Assembly (NCBI GenBank): GCA_013339895.1
Contig: JABACO010000003.1
Location: forward strand, 15,540,634 to 15,604,633
Length of the DNA stretch: 64,000 bases
Reading direction: 5' to 3'
Source of the DNA: Ephydatia muelleri
Taxonomy: Eukaryota; Porifera; Demospongiae; Spongillida; Spongillidae
The notes under the pieces were generated by a model. It was not told where the DNA came from, ran no database searches, and was given only the letters and a program-made list of their open reading frames with translations. Both the position numbers and the translations under genes were made by a program. Positions 11,758 through 22,044 of this stretch are shown here, one piece after another. How positions within the stretch are numbered: the stretch's first letter is position 1; the number at the start of each line of letters is the position of its first letter.

Positions 11758-12349
11758 TCAGGTGCCAGCCTGTGCATCCTCTTCAATTAGATGTGTCCAC
11801 ACATCTGGAAGAGTAATTGGGTCCCAATAACGTTCAGGTGGTTTTGTTCTCCTTGAAGATCGTCGAAGTCCGGCTGGCACTGCATCTCTGTGGTTATTAG
11901 CCTCAGGTGGTATCGGGAGGGCTGCATTTGGTGGTACGGCATGTTGGTGGGGAGCATCAATCACAGGTGGTGTAGGTAAGAACTGCAATTGGTGGTTGGT
12001 TGATCTCTACTGCATCTTGCGGGGTGATGACAGGTTGGTCCATCTCAGTGAATTCAAAAAGTTCTTCCTCTTCCTTTTCCTCTGCAGTGTCCCCACTGTG
12101 CTCCATATGCTCTTCCTCATTCACCACCCTCTCAGTAGGTGGTACATTGCCTAGAGGTGCTGGCTTGAGGCGATTAAAATGAACAACATGTTTACATCGT
12201 GGTCGAGCACAATCCACAATACGATACACACTTGGTGAAATAGCCTTCACCACCCTATAAGGCCCCTGCCATGGTTTGTGCAATTTTCTCGACTTGCCTA
12301 GCTCTTGGTACTGCAGGGGAGTGAAGAAGAACAAGATCACCAACACCAT
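11758..12349 (-). pseudogene. Gypsy pol C-terminal tail with GPY/F-type segment
   Basis: Two overlapping frames continue the integrase C-terminus: KLHKPWQGPYRVVKAISPSV (GPY/F module) and then a proline-rich tail ending LRRSSRRTKPPERYWDP, a common ending of metazoan gypsy pol proteins. The frame changes near 11,970. No chromodomain is seen. Confidence 0.75.
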
Positions 12350-13374
12350 AGGGACTACCTCTCACACCACGATCATATGTCTTTTGATGGGTCTGTTTTT
12401 GCTGAACATGCTTAATCACAGCCTGGTAAGATCTTTCAAGACGGCCCTTGAGAACCCTGGTATACTGAGTAACTGAATCATGTGATGCCACGGGTAATGA
12501 ATAAAGAATGTCCTCAGGGAGGCGGGGGTTGCGCCCAAACATGAGCTGGAATGGTGTGATTCCAGTAGTTTCCTGGACACTTGTTCTATATGCCAGAAGT
12601 AACGTTGGGAGAGAAAGGTCCCAGTCATGTTCATCAGCCACTGTAGTGCTGAGCATCTCCAGTAGGGTCCTATTAAATCTCTCCACAAGTCCATCGGACT
12701 GTGGATGATAGGGTGTTGTTCTTGTCTTTGTGACTCCAAGAAGGTGACATATCTCTTGTATCACTTTTGCTTCAAAATTCTTTCCTTGATCTGTATGAAT
12801 TGAATCAGGCACACCAAACCGGCAGATAAATTCATTAACCAACACCTTAGCTATAGACAATGCCTCCATATCCGGTAATGGATATGCCTCTGTCCATTTT
12901 GTGAAATAGTCACCAACCACAAGTATACAACGATTACCTCGAGGTGTTTCAGGTAGGGGACCCAATATATCCATCGCTATCCTCTCCAAAGGTCGAATTG
13001 CATGGCTGACTTCAAGAGGTGCTTTATTTCTTGGAGGGGACTTTCTGGAGTTACAAGCAATACAGTTAGAGCACCACTTCACAACATCACTTTTCTGCCC
13101 AGGCCAATAAAACCGCCTACGAATCTTCTCCAAGGTTTTCCTGACCCCCATATGACCCCCTTTTTGAATCATGCAACCCAACCATGATCCCTGGTATGTG
13201 TGTAGGAGGGATAACTAACTGCAAGTATCGATCTTGACCACCTCCTGGGATATCCTCCCACTGTCTGTAGAGAATGCCATCTTTCAACAGCAGGTTTTTG
13301 CACTGAGTCCAGAGGGATTGGAGTTGCCAAGTCGAATCCTTTGGACATTGTTGGGGTACTGATCCTGACTGCAA
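12255..13374 (-). pseudogene. Integrase (zinc finger plus DDE core) of the gypsy element
   Basis: The zinc-binding region shows GGHMGVRKTLEKI then CSNCIAC, with the first His in another frame because of a frameshift near 13,170. The catalytic core has MDILGPLPETPRGN (first Asp), SIHTDQGKNFEA (second Asp) and PYHPQSDGLVERFNRTLLEM (Glu), the spacing expected of a retroviral-type DD35E integrase. Confidence 0.85.
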
Positions 13375-13389
13375 CCAGATAATAACTTG

Positions 13390-14067
13390 CTATAGGTCCG
13401 TATCTGCTCTCTGAAAGTCTGCCACCTCTTGGTTTGTCCAGGCTGGCAACAAGGAAATTTCACATACAGGAAACATCTCATCAGTCTCCAATTCAACCTC
13501 CAAACCACACTGTCGGCACTGTCCACGAGAAAGTGAATCTGCATTACAATGCTGCTTGCCAGGGCGATGTATAACTTCATACTGGAACTCAGCCATGGTC
13601 TCCAACCACCGAGCCACCTGGCCTTCAGGCTCCTTAAAATTGTGAAGCCAGCGTAAAGAGTTATGGTCTGTTCTCAAAAGAAACTTCCTGCCATATAAGT
13701 AAGGCCTATAATGGCGAGATCCCCACACCAATGCAAGCATCTCCCTCCGAGTAGCACAGTATCTTTTTTCAGTGTGTGTGAGTGTTCTACTTGCATAAGC
13801 AATTATGTGCTCCATACCATTGATGGTTTGAGAAAGAACTGCCCCCAAACCCTCTCCACTGGCATCAGTATCAAGGATAAAAGACTTACTGAAGTCAGGC
13901 AACGCGAGAACAGGGGCAGAAATGAGCTTTTTTTTTAGTTCAAAGAATGCTTCTGTACATTCAGTTGTCCACTGCCAGGGTTTTTCTTTGTGTATTAAAG
14001 CATGCAAGGGAGCAGCCACATGTGCAAAATTTTTAATGAAACGCCTATAGTACGATGCCAGGCCCAA
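13390..14067 (-). pseudogene. RNase H and connection domain of the gypsy element
   Basis: Begins with the typical connection motif LGLASYYRRFIKNFA and continues with the RNase H landmarks FILDTDASGEGLGAVLSQ, EKRYCATRREMLALVW and LRTDHNSLRWL, ending in HRPGKQHCNADSLSR. This is the best preserved stretch of the element. A stop at about 13,390 separates it from the integrase region. Confidence 0.85.
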
Positions 14068-14103
14068 AAATGATGATAACTCCTTAGAGGTTGTTGGAAT
14101 AGG

Positions 14104-14717
14104 TCAGTTGGAAACACATTTCACTTTCCCTGGATCTGTTTCAATGCCCTTAGCTGATACTACATGCCCAAGATAGTGTACACTTGTCTGCAGTAGGTGG
14201 CATTTGGAAGGTTTGACCTTAAGCCCAGCCCGCCTCAGTCTAGAAAATACATCCCTTAGCAATGCCAAATGCTGTTCAACAGTTTTGCTAAATATTATTA
14301 TATCATCCAGATACACGAAACAGGCTGTCCAATGTAGACCACTTAATACCCGCTCCATTAATCTTTGGAAGGTTGCTGGGGCATTACAAAGGCCAAATGG
14401 CATGACCCGAAACTGGTATAGCCCATATGGTGTTGTAAATGCAGTTTTTTCTTTTTAGGGTCCATCATTACTTGCCAATACCCACTGGCCAAATCTAGAG
14501 TTGAGAAAAAACATGCACCACCCAAAGCATCCAATGATTCATCAATTCTGGGCAGAGGCTGTGCATCCTTGCGTGTGCAATCATTAAGTTTACGAACGTC
14601 CACACAAAACCTTGTCTTCCCATCTTTTTTCCTTACAAGAACCACAGGCGATGCCCAAGGACTGTCGCTAGATTCTATTATCCCCCTGGATGACATGCTA
14701 TCAACTAACTCACTCAC
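14104..14717 (-). pseudogene. Reverse transcriptase domain of the gypsy element
   Basis: Shows SPWASPVVLVRKKDGKTRFC, LDLASGYWQV (first catalytic Asp), and, in the following frame, MPFGLCNAPATFQRLME and FVYLDDIIIFS with the catalytic Asp pair. A frameshift at an A/T-rich run (about 14,455) separates the first and second halves. A TGA near 14,104 ends the second half before the connection to RNase H. Confidence 0.85.
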
Positions 14718-15269
14718 TTCTTTGTGCTGGTGAATGGGAGCCTTCTTGCGTGTTGACGAATCGGTTGGTTATCTCCAGTGTCCCAAGGTCATCGTCCGAT
14801 TTTGCAATGACATCCTCAAACTCCTGCAGCAATGTCACTCCCTGCGATTTGTGGTAGCTGGAGAGGTGTTCTGTATTCTGCAACATCAGCTCAATGAGGT
14901 GTGCACACTCGCTGTGGCCTACATGTCTGTTGGACTTAGTGGATTCAATACTACAGACAATATCAGAATCCGTGACTGGCTTGATCACGCCCCCTCTAAC
15001 ATCCTTGTTAACACCACAGGAGCTGGACCAGGGTTGAGGACCTGAACTACCAGATGATTGCAACTCACTTGCGACAATGACCGCGCCACCAAAAGCCCGT
15101 GATCTTCCATGAATGTGTCCAGTGGCTCCAACAAAACAGCACCTGCTTCCTTTTTGTCAAGGGCAGAGGCAAGAAATGTACATCTGACAGCAAGCTGGTA
15201 CAGTCACCGTTTCCGAAATGCTCACAAAACACACATCTTCTGCTACCCCTGACAAAGGTATGTTTGTCG

Positions 15270-15674
15270 TAGATCTACTATACACGCATGTTTAATCAAA
15301 AAATCAACCCCTAGTATACACTCTTGAGTGAGATGCTCGTAACAAGCACCATATGCCTTCTAGTCACCCCTCCTATGGTTATACTTACTTCACCTTGCCC
15401 CACCAATTCCAAACTTCTCTCCATTGGCTGCAACAACAGAGTGAACCGGTGCTTTGATTGTCTTTGGAGATTGTTGCACCTTTTTCCACACGTCTTCACG
15501 AACCAAAGTGGCAGCCGAACCTGTATCTATCAATATCTTTACAACAAGCTTACCAAGCCTTCCATCAACTGACAAACAAGACCCCACGGCTGCAGTTTCG
15601 ACTGAGGTCTTTAGTTTTTTCACAATTTCGTTTAATATGACCACGCTTGCCACAGTACCAGCACACGACGCCAT
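15270..15674 (-). pseudogene. Retrotransposon aspartic protease
   Basis: Contains the active-site signature ILIDTGSAATLV and, further on in other frames, the downstream hallmark HLTQECILGVDFL. These pieces lie in different frames, so at least two frameshifts (near 15,395 and 15,325) have broken the domain. It belongs to the gypsy element and would have cleaved the gag-pol polyprotein. Confidence 0.75.
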
Positions 15675-15735
15675 CGCTTCTTTTCCGCGATACAGCGTCG
15701 TTCGGGCGTGATCTCGGATAGGTTCGTCCAGACAG
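15590..15735 (-). pseudogene. gag remnant with CCHC zinc knuckle
   Basis: In the frame just upstream of and overlapping pol, the minus strand encodes CWYCGKRGHIKRNC, a perfect CX2CX4HX4C nucleocapsid-type zinc knuckle, preceded by basic residues (SRKRS). The frame closes at a TGA about 20 codons downstream, and a stop precedes it near 15,736. The rest of gag is absent. The pol/protease frame is +1 relative to this frame. Confidence 0.75.
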
Positions 15736-16559
15736 TCACATGTTTTCAGGCGCCAGCCTGGGACGCTACAGTAATATTGGGCTATTCCATGTAAAGTTCG
15801 TACAAACTAGGGGACGGAGGTAAATCCGTCATCTATAGCGGATATTCGTAATATCCAGGGTCACTTATTAGGTATATGCATGTGATTTCCCTCCATTCCT
15901 TTGTACGAACATTAAATAATAGCATTGAGTATTCCATTCTTTTCCCCCCATCCAGGCATCGAATATGAGTCCAATAGACCTAGCGTGTGCTAGATACATT
16001 ATGAGCAACACAGAACTCGCCAGCCTGCGAGTGGTTGTTTGCGTGTGCATACACTGGATGCATAGTATTGATAAAGCTCAACATAAAGGTTTTTCCCTGC
16101 AGTCTGCATGCAGTGTACATGTACATGCATGCATATTAGCAGCAGCACTCTGTTCATAGATTGGTCGTGGAGGCTTCTTTGGATAACCCCCTGGATTTGA
16201 TTCGATGCTGTTGTCTTATCTAATAAGTGGTAAAAAACAATACAATTCAAAATAGTCCTTTTCAAGTAGTAAAAATTTACATGTAAGGTCAGTACATTAC
16301 TGAGCTAACGCTATGCTTTGTAAGTACCAGTACAGCAAGAAACTGCATTGCAGTACTGTAAAGGAAGCAGCTACCTGTAACCTGCTAACAGATGTTTTTA
16401 AGTTTGTGATCATAAACAATTCAGTTAAGTATTGCTATATTCTATCGTGGTCACCCAGGCCTTGTTTTGGCCACAAAGGCAAGAGGGAGTGAAGTGGAAG
16501 CAATTTTTTTTAAGACTCATCAGCAAATTTTATACAGCTGCATGAGAGCAGAGAGAAGA

Positions 16560-16740
16560 TTATCAGACATTAAGGTGATAGTCCTTCAGATGGCAAGAGC
16601 CACAAGCAGATGATGGTACTCAGATGGTGAGAAGCCACAAGTCGATGATGGTCCTACAGATTGTGAGGAGCCAAAAACAGGTGATGATCCTCTGATGGTG
16701 AGGAGCCACAAGCAGCCCAGGTGATTGTTCCTCATATTGG
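16560..16740. repeat. 36-bp minisatellite (short array)
   Basis: Degenerate repeats of GATGGTGAGGAGCCACAAGC plus spacer. The same unit is expanded at 37,090-37,400 and 37,580-37,700 in the paralogous segment. Confidence 0.8.
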
Positions 16741-16794
16741 TGGTGGAGCAGAATTATACATCTGCAAGCGAAGTTTTATGCATTTCGGTAGAAC

Positions 16795-17010
16795 AGTTAG
16801 TGTGAAGAGAGTTCTCCTTTTCAAAAACCGTCCCCCGTCGTCATGTCCACACTATTCACTCACCTTCCATTATCGAATAGTCAGCCCTATATAGTTAATT
16901 AGCGCTCGTTGTTTATATCTGCCTGATATAACGTTATTTCTCGGCTACGGGTGTGCGGCGGAGTAATTCCATGACGTCAACTACTTGTTGCAATAGAGCA
17001 TGCATATACT
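16795..17010. repeat. Recurrent non-coding module, copy 2
   Basis: Same word order as copy 1 at 10,780 (CACTATTCACTCACCTTCCA, then ATAACGTTATTTCTCGGC, then a GTGCGGCGGAGTA variant). It lies just beyond the 3' end of the CD225 gene that occupies 17.4-19.5 kb. Confidence 0.75.
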
Positions 17011-17417
17011 ATTCAAATCTGACATTCACCCCTTGCTTATTCCATTTGAACGTTAATGCCTACATGTATACGCTTACATGTAATTCCCTCCAATTCCTTT
17101 GTTGGCACGTGATGTGCATGTAAACATGTGAAGCATGTGAGTTTTTTCACGTGGTCAGGAGTGCATTATATGGCCTACGAGTGGCGCATGGGGATCTCTG
17201 TCCCAGTACATGATTCACACTCCGTTTAACGTCTTCCTGTACAGTGAGGGATATGAATAAAACGTTGTTCCATTCATACACTTGTTGTTTCATGTACTTT
17301 ATCCGGCGGCCATCATGCACACACACACATTGAAACATTACACTAAAAATGTATAGAACTACAGTAGAACGTTGGTAAATGCAATCGTAGCCGTCAGCTC
17401 TACTACACTGACTTATC

Positions 17418-19460
17418 TCAATAGCACGTATAACGACCATAGGAATGGTAGTAGCACGTAGTAGCAGCAGTGCTTTGCAAGCCTGCAGCAAGGCCGATAA
17501 TCACTGCCCAAATTATGACGTAGAAGACCACAGCAGCGATGTTCAAACCAAGAGCCGTCTGTCCACTGCGCCTTGCACCCTCAAGGTCACCTCTGGCAGC
17601 AGCATCTCTGGCCTGCAGGGGGAGAGAGTGAGGAGGGAGAGAGTTGTGATGGCTTGGGCATTGTTGTGTGTTTGAAGTTGGTCCCTATAGTTATCTTCCA
17701 ATGTCCCATAAATAGTCAGTATTTTTGAAAGTGAAAGATATCGTAGCAAAGCCATGCTCTGGTCCAGCCACTGTACATGCATCAGGGCATACGTGGACTG
17801 CTACACCTTCCCCTCCAATATTTGCGGTGCGTCCTCCTCACACATGCGGCACTAGTATTATTGCCAAATGTTGCAGGTAGACTTTTAATTCGTCCCTGTT
17901 AACTATCGCAACTCTGCATGGTTCTGGAGGAATGAGTGGTTGTAGTTTCTGCTCTGCTGGTGCCAACTGGGGTGATGATCCTGTTCCAAATGAGGGTTCT
18001 AGCTTCATTCTGTTCTACTGGCACCTGGTCTTGCTGATGTAAGGCCTCTATCTGCTCTTCAGGCATGAGCACATCATCATCCTCCCCCTCATCGTTCACT
18101 AGAGTGTCACTAGGTTTTTTATTTATAGAGATTCCATAGTTTACCATCCTAAATGGCCTTTGCAGTGGGTTCTTAACTAGTCGGTAGGTTCTTAACTAGT
18201 CGGTTCTAGTATCTTTCCATAATCCAATAATTATAAGCCTCCATCGTGACAAATATATAATGCACTGAAACTTATCCAGAACCAGAAGGAGGCCCGAGAA
18301 AACTTTTATTTTTAGCGGGGACAAGTATGGGAACGAGTTAGGGTTATTTCTGAGCATTCTAAACGTCGACCGTTTCACTAGGTTGTAGGTATTTCCAAAT
18401 AAAGTCTAATTGAGTCTATACCGTGTATCTGTAACAGTGGGATTGTGTATAATCACATTCATGACACTTTACACTAGGAGTATAGTACCATACACGCAGC
18501 GACAGGTGTCTGGAACTCTGTCTGACCTTGTAAACTTATGTTTGTGTGCAAATAACAACCTCGCTGAGATTGCACTTGGCAACGTATCGCCACTTCCGCG
18601 TAGGCGCTACAGTTATTGGCGTATTCTAGGTCTGTAATATTTATGAATTCATAAAAATTCCTGAAATTGCGATTAGAGATATAAGGGTTTAGGGTACGCG
18701 CGCCTTGTGAGCGCGAAACTAGGTCAACTTTCACCCATATTCCGAATCCATTGTCGAAATACACACATCCAATTTACTTCGTGTGCTATATAAAAACTTC
18801 CCACCAATTTTATTTATAATTAAAATTCTATTGTTGTGGACTTTGCTGCCCCTCCCATTCCCTGAAATGTGTGCAATTGTGGGTGGGACTTACAGAGCTG
18901 GCAACAAAGATGGCTGGTATGGTGCAACAAAGTGACCACCATGTACCACAGAAGAAGCAAATGAAGGAGAGGACAATGGAGGTTGTGTAATAGTAGTCCC
19001 CCACTGGTGTGAACACTGCGGTGGTCACTGTAGGCTGTGGCTGCACAAAAACAACTGTACTGCCCGTCTGTAGGAATAATTATCACATGATGTGGCATTT
19101 CATAGTTAACTACATTTTCTCACAGCTTACCTGCTGCTGCAGAGTAGCTTATTATGAGAACAGTGAGGAAGTAAAGGTATCTCAGGGTTAGTCTACATGA
19201 CTGTAATTAGTGCCCACCTTGTGGATAATATGGAGGAGGGTTGGGGTAGGCACCGCCCTGTGGTGGGTAGACTCCGCCCTGGGGTGGGTAGACTCCGCCC
19301 TGGGGTGGGTAGACTCCGCCCTGGGGTGGGTAGACTCCGCCCTGGGGTGGGTAGACTCCGCCCTGGGGTGGGTAGACTCCGCCCTGGGGTGGGTAGACTC
19401 CGCCCTGTGTTGGGCCCTGGGGTAAGTAGGCCGCGCCCTGCTGAGCTTGCATTCCCTTTT
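17418..19460 (-). CDS. Proline/glutamine-rich CD225 (dispanin-like) membrane protein
   Basis: Four exons join in frame: 19460-19218, the 17-nt microexon 19147-19131, 19067-18894 and 17612-17418 (stop TGA). Phases are 1, 0 and 0. Exon 1 is a run of eight-residue GGVYPPQG repeats ending in YYPQ. The microexon adds ATLQQQ. Exon 3 has QPQPTVTTAVFTPVGDYYYT followed by the first hydrophobic helix (SIVLSFICFFCG) and CCTIPAIFVASS. Exon 4 has the loop ARDAAARGDLEGARRSGQT, then helix two (ALGLNIAAVVFYVIIWAVII), and a Tyr-rich tail. The order (proline-rich cytoplasmic N-terminus, TM1, basic/acidic loop with GDLEGAR, TM2) is the CD225 layout. The visible protein is about 208 residues. Exon 1 starts at an AG acceptor, so an upstream exon probably holds the ATG. 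Role is probably membrane association; nothing more specific is supported. Confidence 0.8.
17679..18430. repeat. Segment inverted relative to its paralogue at 42.4-43.9 kb
   Basis: Flanked by sequence collinear with 42.3-42.4 kb, but the interior matches 42,430-42,790 and 43,620-43,870 in reverse orientation. It includes, on the minus strand (18147-17880), an acidic open frame with LVNDEGEDDDVLMPEEQIEA, whose counterpart is on the plus strand at 43,645. In another frame the tail PLIPPEP...RDELKVYL resembles a retroelement pol end. The acidic frame is probably a mobile-element remnant lying in the CD225 intron. Confidence 0.65.
19131..19147 (-). other. 17-nt coding microexon of the CD225 gene
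   Basis: CTACTCTGCAGCAGCAG flanked by AAG on the 5' side and GTAAG on the 3' side. Skipping it would throw the downstream exon out of frame: the proline-rich exon ends in phase 1 and the TM exon starts in phase 0, and 17 nt restores the phase. The equivalents are 9884-9900 and 57099-57115. Confidence 0.85.
19236..19415. repeat. 24-bp coding minisatellite in the CD225 first exon
   Basis: Seven nearly perfect 24-bp units encoding GGVYPPQG on the minus strand. The paralogue at 57.2 kb has a different short repeat (YLPQGPA) at the same place, so the N-terminal tail expands independently in each copy. Confidence 0.9.
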
Positions 19461-19469
19461 CTATATAAG

Positions 19470-20225
19470 TGGACCACACGTTTTACGGTCGCGAAAGGGG
19501 GTATAAGTAAAAAATAGCATATGTAACATGTACAATACATGTCCCACTGGCAGAGGTTGATCCAGGGTCCCAGCGGGAAACTCTCCATTATAATCATCTC
19601 ATAACTTAGTCAATCCGCCCCTGCCTATCTATTTATCACTTCATACAAAAACAAAAGCTGTAGCTTCCTTTGGTGTATTAGAGTGTGTAGACTCAATGGA
19701 CACACGCGCGCAGAAGACACTATGCAGGAGTTGTACTGCAACAATGGACAGCTGGTTAGTAACAAAAGACCATCGCTCTATATGCAAATCGATGCCAACC
19801 AAGCGGTCATACAAAATAGTAGCTGCACTGACGACTATTCCGCAAATTAATCCCCCATTGGCTGATATTAGTTTCTCTCGGCGGATAATTAATCTAATTA
19901 TAGACAAGAAGAAAGCTGCACAGCACTTTTCTTCTAAACTGATGGGTGGCTGAATTTGAAGTTGCTGAAGAAAAAAAGGCTAGAGAAAAAAACTGATAAA
20001 GAAGATCGCATTAGGAAAGTAGTTCATGAGGAGAGCATTGGCAGAGCGGGTGCTACAATTAGGAGTTCGCAAAGGAACTCAATGTTCAACACCTTGCCTT
20101 CCTAATTCATCGGGACAGTTCTATTGCGCTCGCCATCAACCGTAGCTGGCTTGCACCTGAACACTAAGCGACACTGTGTAAATCGCAAGCTGACCAATAA
20201 TAACAATTTTAATTTTATTCATTAT
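19470..20225. other. 5' flank of the CD225 gene, conserved in the paralogue
   Basis: Similar to 57,340-58,130. An open stretch near 19,950-20,120 with AEEKK-like and GVRKGTQCSTPCLPNS-like codons (in different frames) is shared by both copies but interrupted, so it may be a decayed exon or an older mobile-element end. No start or first CD225 exon could be fixed. Confidence 0.4.
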
Positions 20226-20228
20226 TTA

Positions 20229-20926
20229 CAGTAGAATTCGTGATACTGGCCATAATATTTTTTGGGCTTATTGTTTAACCCCTCAGAGCTTTCTTCGCTT
20301 TAACGATGCACAAACACAGTTTGCCTCTTTACTAGCCCTCCGAATTTGCTCGCTGGTTGACGTTTCGTTGTTAAAAGAACCGTTCAGGTTCAGCCCCGGA
20401 TCCAGGAATTTGTTATGTGGAGGGGGGCGGTTTTACCAGAGGGGCGGCAATGTATGCGAAGCTGTTTGAACGGGGGAGGCATAGTGGTGCATAGTGGGCG
20501 TGGTCCGGCCTGACAGACTGGGGGCTTGGCCTGGCAGGTCAGGCCAGTCCCCTGACCTGCCTAGGCAGCGGCGGCGGAAGGGGGGGTAGGGGGGTAAATC
20601 CCCCAACTTTTCTCGACAGAATTATTATTCATTATTAAAACGTCATATAACCAGTTAATACGTCTGAACCGTGCAATACATATAAGGAAGAACTTGACCA
20701 ACTTGACTTGAAAGCCAAATTCGGACTGTTTTAAATTAATTCTCTATAATAGATTTAAAGAGCCGTTAATTAATTTGCGCATGCGCAATAGTAGTATACC
20801 ACGCCCTTTCATTAATTATTCACAGCCTTACCCCCCACTTAAAAATATCTTCCACCGCCCCTGCTAGGCCGGCCTGACAAGCCAGCTGGCCTTTGACAGC
20901 CTGTGGCCAAGTATCACGAAATCCAC
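20229..20926. mobile_element. Internally deleted pogo-like element (non-autonomous), with a nested MITE
   Basis: The left end TA|CAGTAGAATTCGTGATAC and the right end GGCCAAGTATCACGAAATCC match the terminal inverted repeats of the element at 62,205-63,935. The interior at 20,290-20,395 (TTTCTTCGCTTTAACGATGC, AACACAGTTTGCCTCTTTAC) matches its core near 63,285-63,365. The rest is deleted and another small element is inserted at 20,566. The paralogous region near 58.1 kb lacks it. Confidence 0.7.
20566..20863. mobile_element. 298-bp MITE with CTAGG target duplication
   Basis: Ends CAGCGGCGGCGGAAG and, inverted, CAGGGGCGGTGGAAG are 15-bp terminal inverted repeats. CTAGG flanks both sides (20,561-20,565 and 20,864-20,868). 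No coding capacity. TIRs of the CAGNGGCGG type resemble hAT ends, but a 5-bp duplication is not the usual 8 bp, so the superfamily is left open. Confidence 0.7.
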
Positions 20927-20964
20927 GTACTGTACCGTACTGTTTCTTATTAGTGCCTTTGTTC

Positions 20965-21670
20965 TACATAGGAATAAGGCATGTCATCGCACGCATGACT
21001 GATTATGAAGCGAGATTAATTTTAGATGACGTCTTACCTCTTAATTAAAACCAGTGTTCACTGCGGTACTGTCCTCTTATATACTTTACTCTTCGCTTAT
21101 ACGCAATCTGGTGGAAGTAAAGACCCAACTTTCCTCTAAATACATGCACACCCTCGCGTGTTCATTTTCCATCTACAAGCGTTAGACTGTATGACTGAAG
21201 AGTGCCCAGACGACTTCTATAACGCAGTGACAGTGGTCAGGAAAGCGTTACGGCGCTATAGCTAGTGCTACGTCTCATCTGATGATAAACGATGACGAAA
21301 TGACTCCAGCGCACACAACAACAGCGTTCCGAGTTCTGCTGTAAATGTCTGTCGCACGCATGCACAGCAATGTAACAGTTGCCACGGTTATTTGGGCATA
21401 CGCTTAGTCGCGGCAACACTAGCTGGCCGTACTTGTATACAAATAGGCGAGAAATGCTAAAGAAGAGGACTTGCCCTCTAGTCTGCCATGCAGAGTACTG
21501 GATCGCAGCGAAACACAATTTGCAACGCATGTGACATATGACACCGCTCAGTGAGAACAAAGGGAGTCAAAATAGCCATACAACTCCTTTTCACAACCCG
21601 TCACCCACACTATTCACTCACCTTCCATTATCGTATAGACAGACACTACCGCTCGTTGTGGGTAATTCTG
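20965..21670. other. Conserved flank with short module copy 3
   Basis: Matches 58,150-58,640 and 61,876-62,130. From 21,545 it carries a shortened form of the recurrent module (CACTATTCACTCACCTTCCA). The sequence CAAATAGG at 21,440-21,447 is the empty counterpart of the hAT insertion site in the paralogue. Confidence 0.75.
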
Positions 21671-22044
21671 TTGTTATCTGATTAGTCACGTGTATTTGTA
21701 CGTATAAGAAGCCTATCACATGCAGACTTGAGAGCATGCATCATCGTGCATGCACAGCTACATTACGTACACATTACATTTCATTCACGGGGGGTAGGGC
21801 GAAATGGGAGGAGGCGTATAGGTTGAAGATGTTATGTTTAAGGACCAGTTGCTGGTTGGGGGAGTGAGGATCTTAAATCATTGACTCTTTCCCTGGCAAA
21901 ATGCCAGGACAATACTGCATTGCAGCTGCAATGTACAAGACCACTTTGTCAATTAGGAAACCGTTGAAGTTTTTATTCATTCAAAGGAATTTGTAATCAT
22001 ATTAGTGGGAGTTGTTCGCTTCCGCCTGACGCCCTATAGTTACA

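Larger units (their letters stand above)
11751..15750 (-). mobile_element. Ty3/gypsy-type LTR retrotransposon, degenerate, gag mostly lost
   Basis: Read on the minus strand, domains follow the Ty3/gypsy order: zinc knuckle, protease, reverse transcriptase, RNase H, integrase zinc finger, integrase core, C-terminal tail. The reading frame is broken at least six times. A near-identical 24-bp sequence (CAGGCTGGCRCCTGAAAACA plus GTGA) occurs both at about 15,731-15,757, just upstream of the gag remnant, and at about 11,748-11,772, at the end of pol. Below 11,750 a stretch with a TATAAAT box may be the start of a 3' LTR, but no matching 5' LTR was identified. Only a few gag codons remain before an upstream stop near 15,736. 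Confidence 0.85.
15960..17010. repeat. Segmental duplication, copy A (pairs with 36,690-37,998)
   Basis: 15,975-16,020 and 16,220-17,010 match 36,694-36,740 and 36,755-37,998, including CTAGATACATTATGAGCAAC, CCAGGCCTTGTTTTGGCCAC and the recurrent module. Between them is a 36-bp minisatellite (GAGGAGCCACAAGCAGATGA type), about 5 units here and more in the other copy. No gene is supported in this interval. Confidence 0.8.
18790..21670. repeat. Segmental duplication, copy A (pairs with 56,790-58,640 plus 61,876-62,130)
   Basis: From the CD225 TM exon through the 5' flank, sequences such as GACCATCGCTCTATATGCAA, GGAACTCAATGTTCAACACC and GTTCATTTTCCATCTACAAG recur at 57.7, 58.0 and 58.3 kb. Differences are insertions: the pogo-like remnant and MITE at 20.2-20.9 kb here, and the hAT at 58.6-61.9 kb there. 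Confidence 0.85.
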
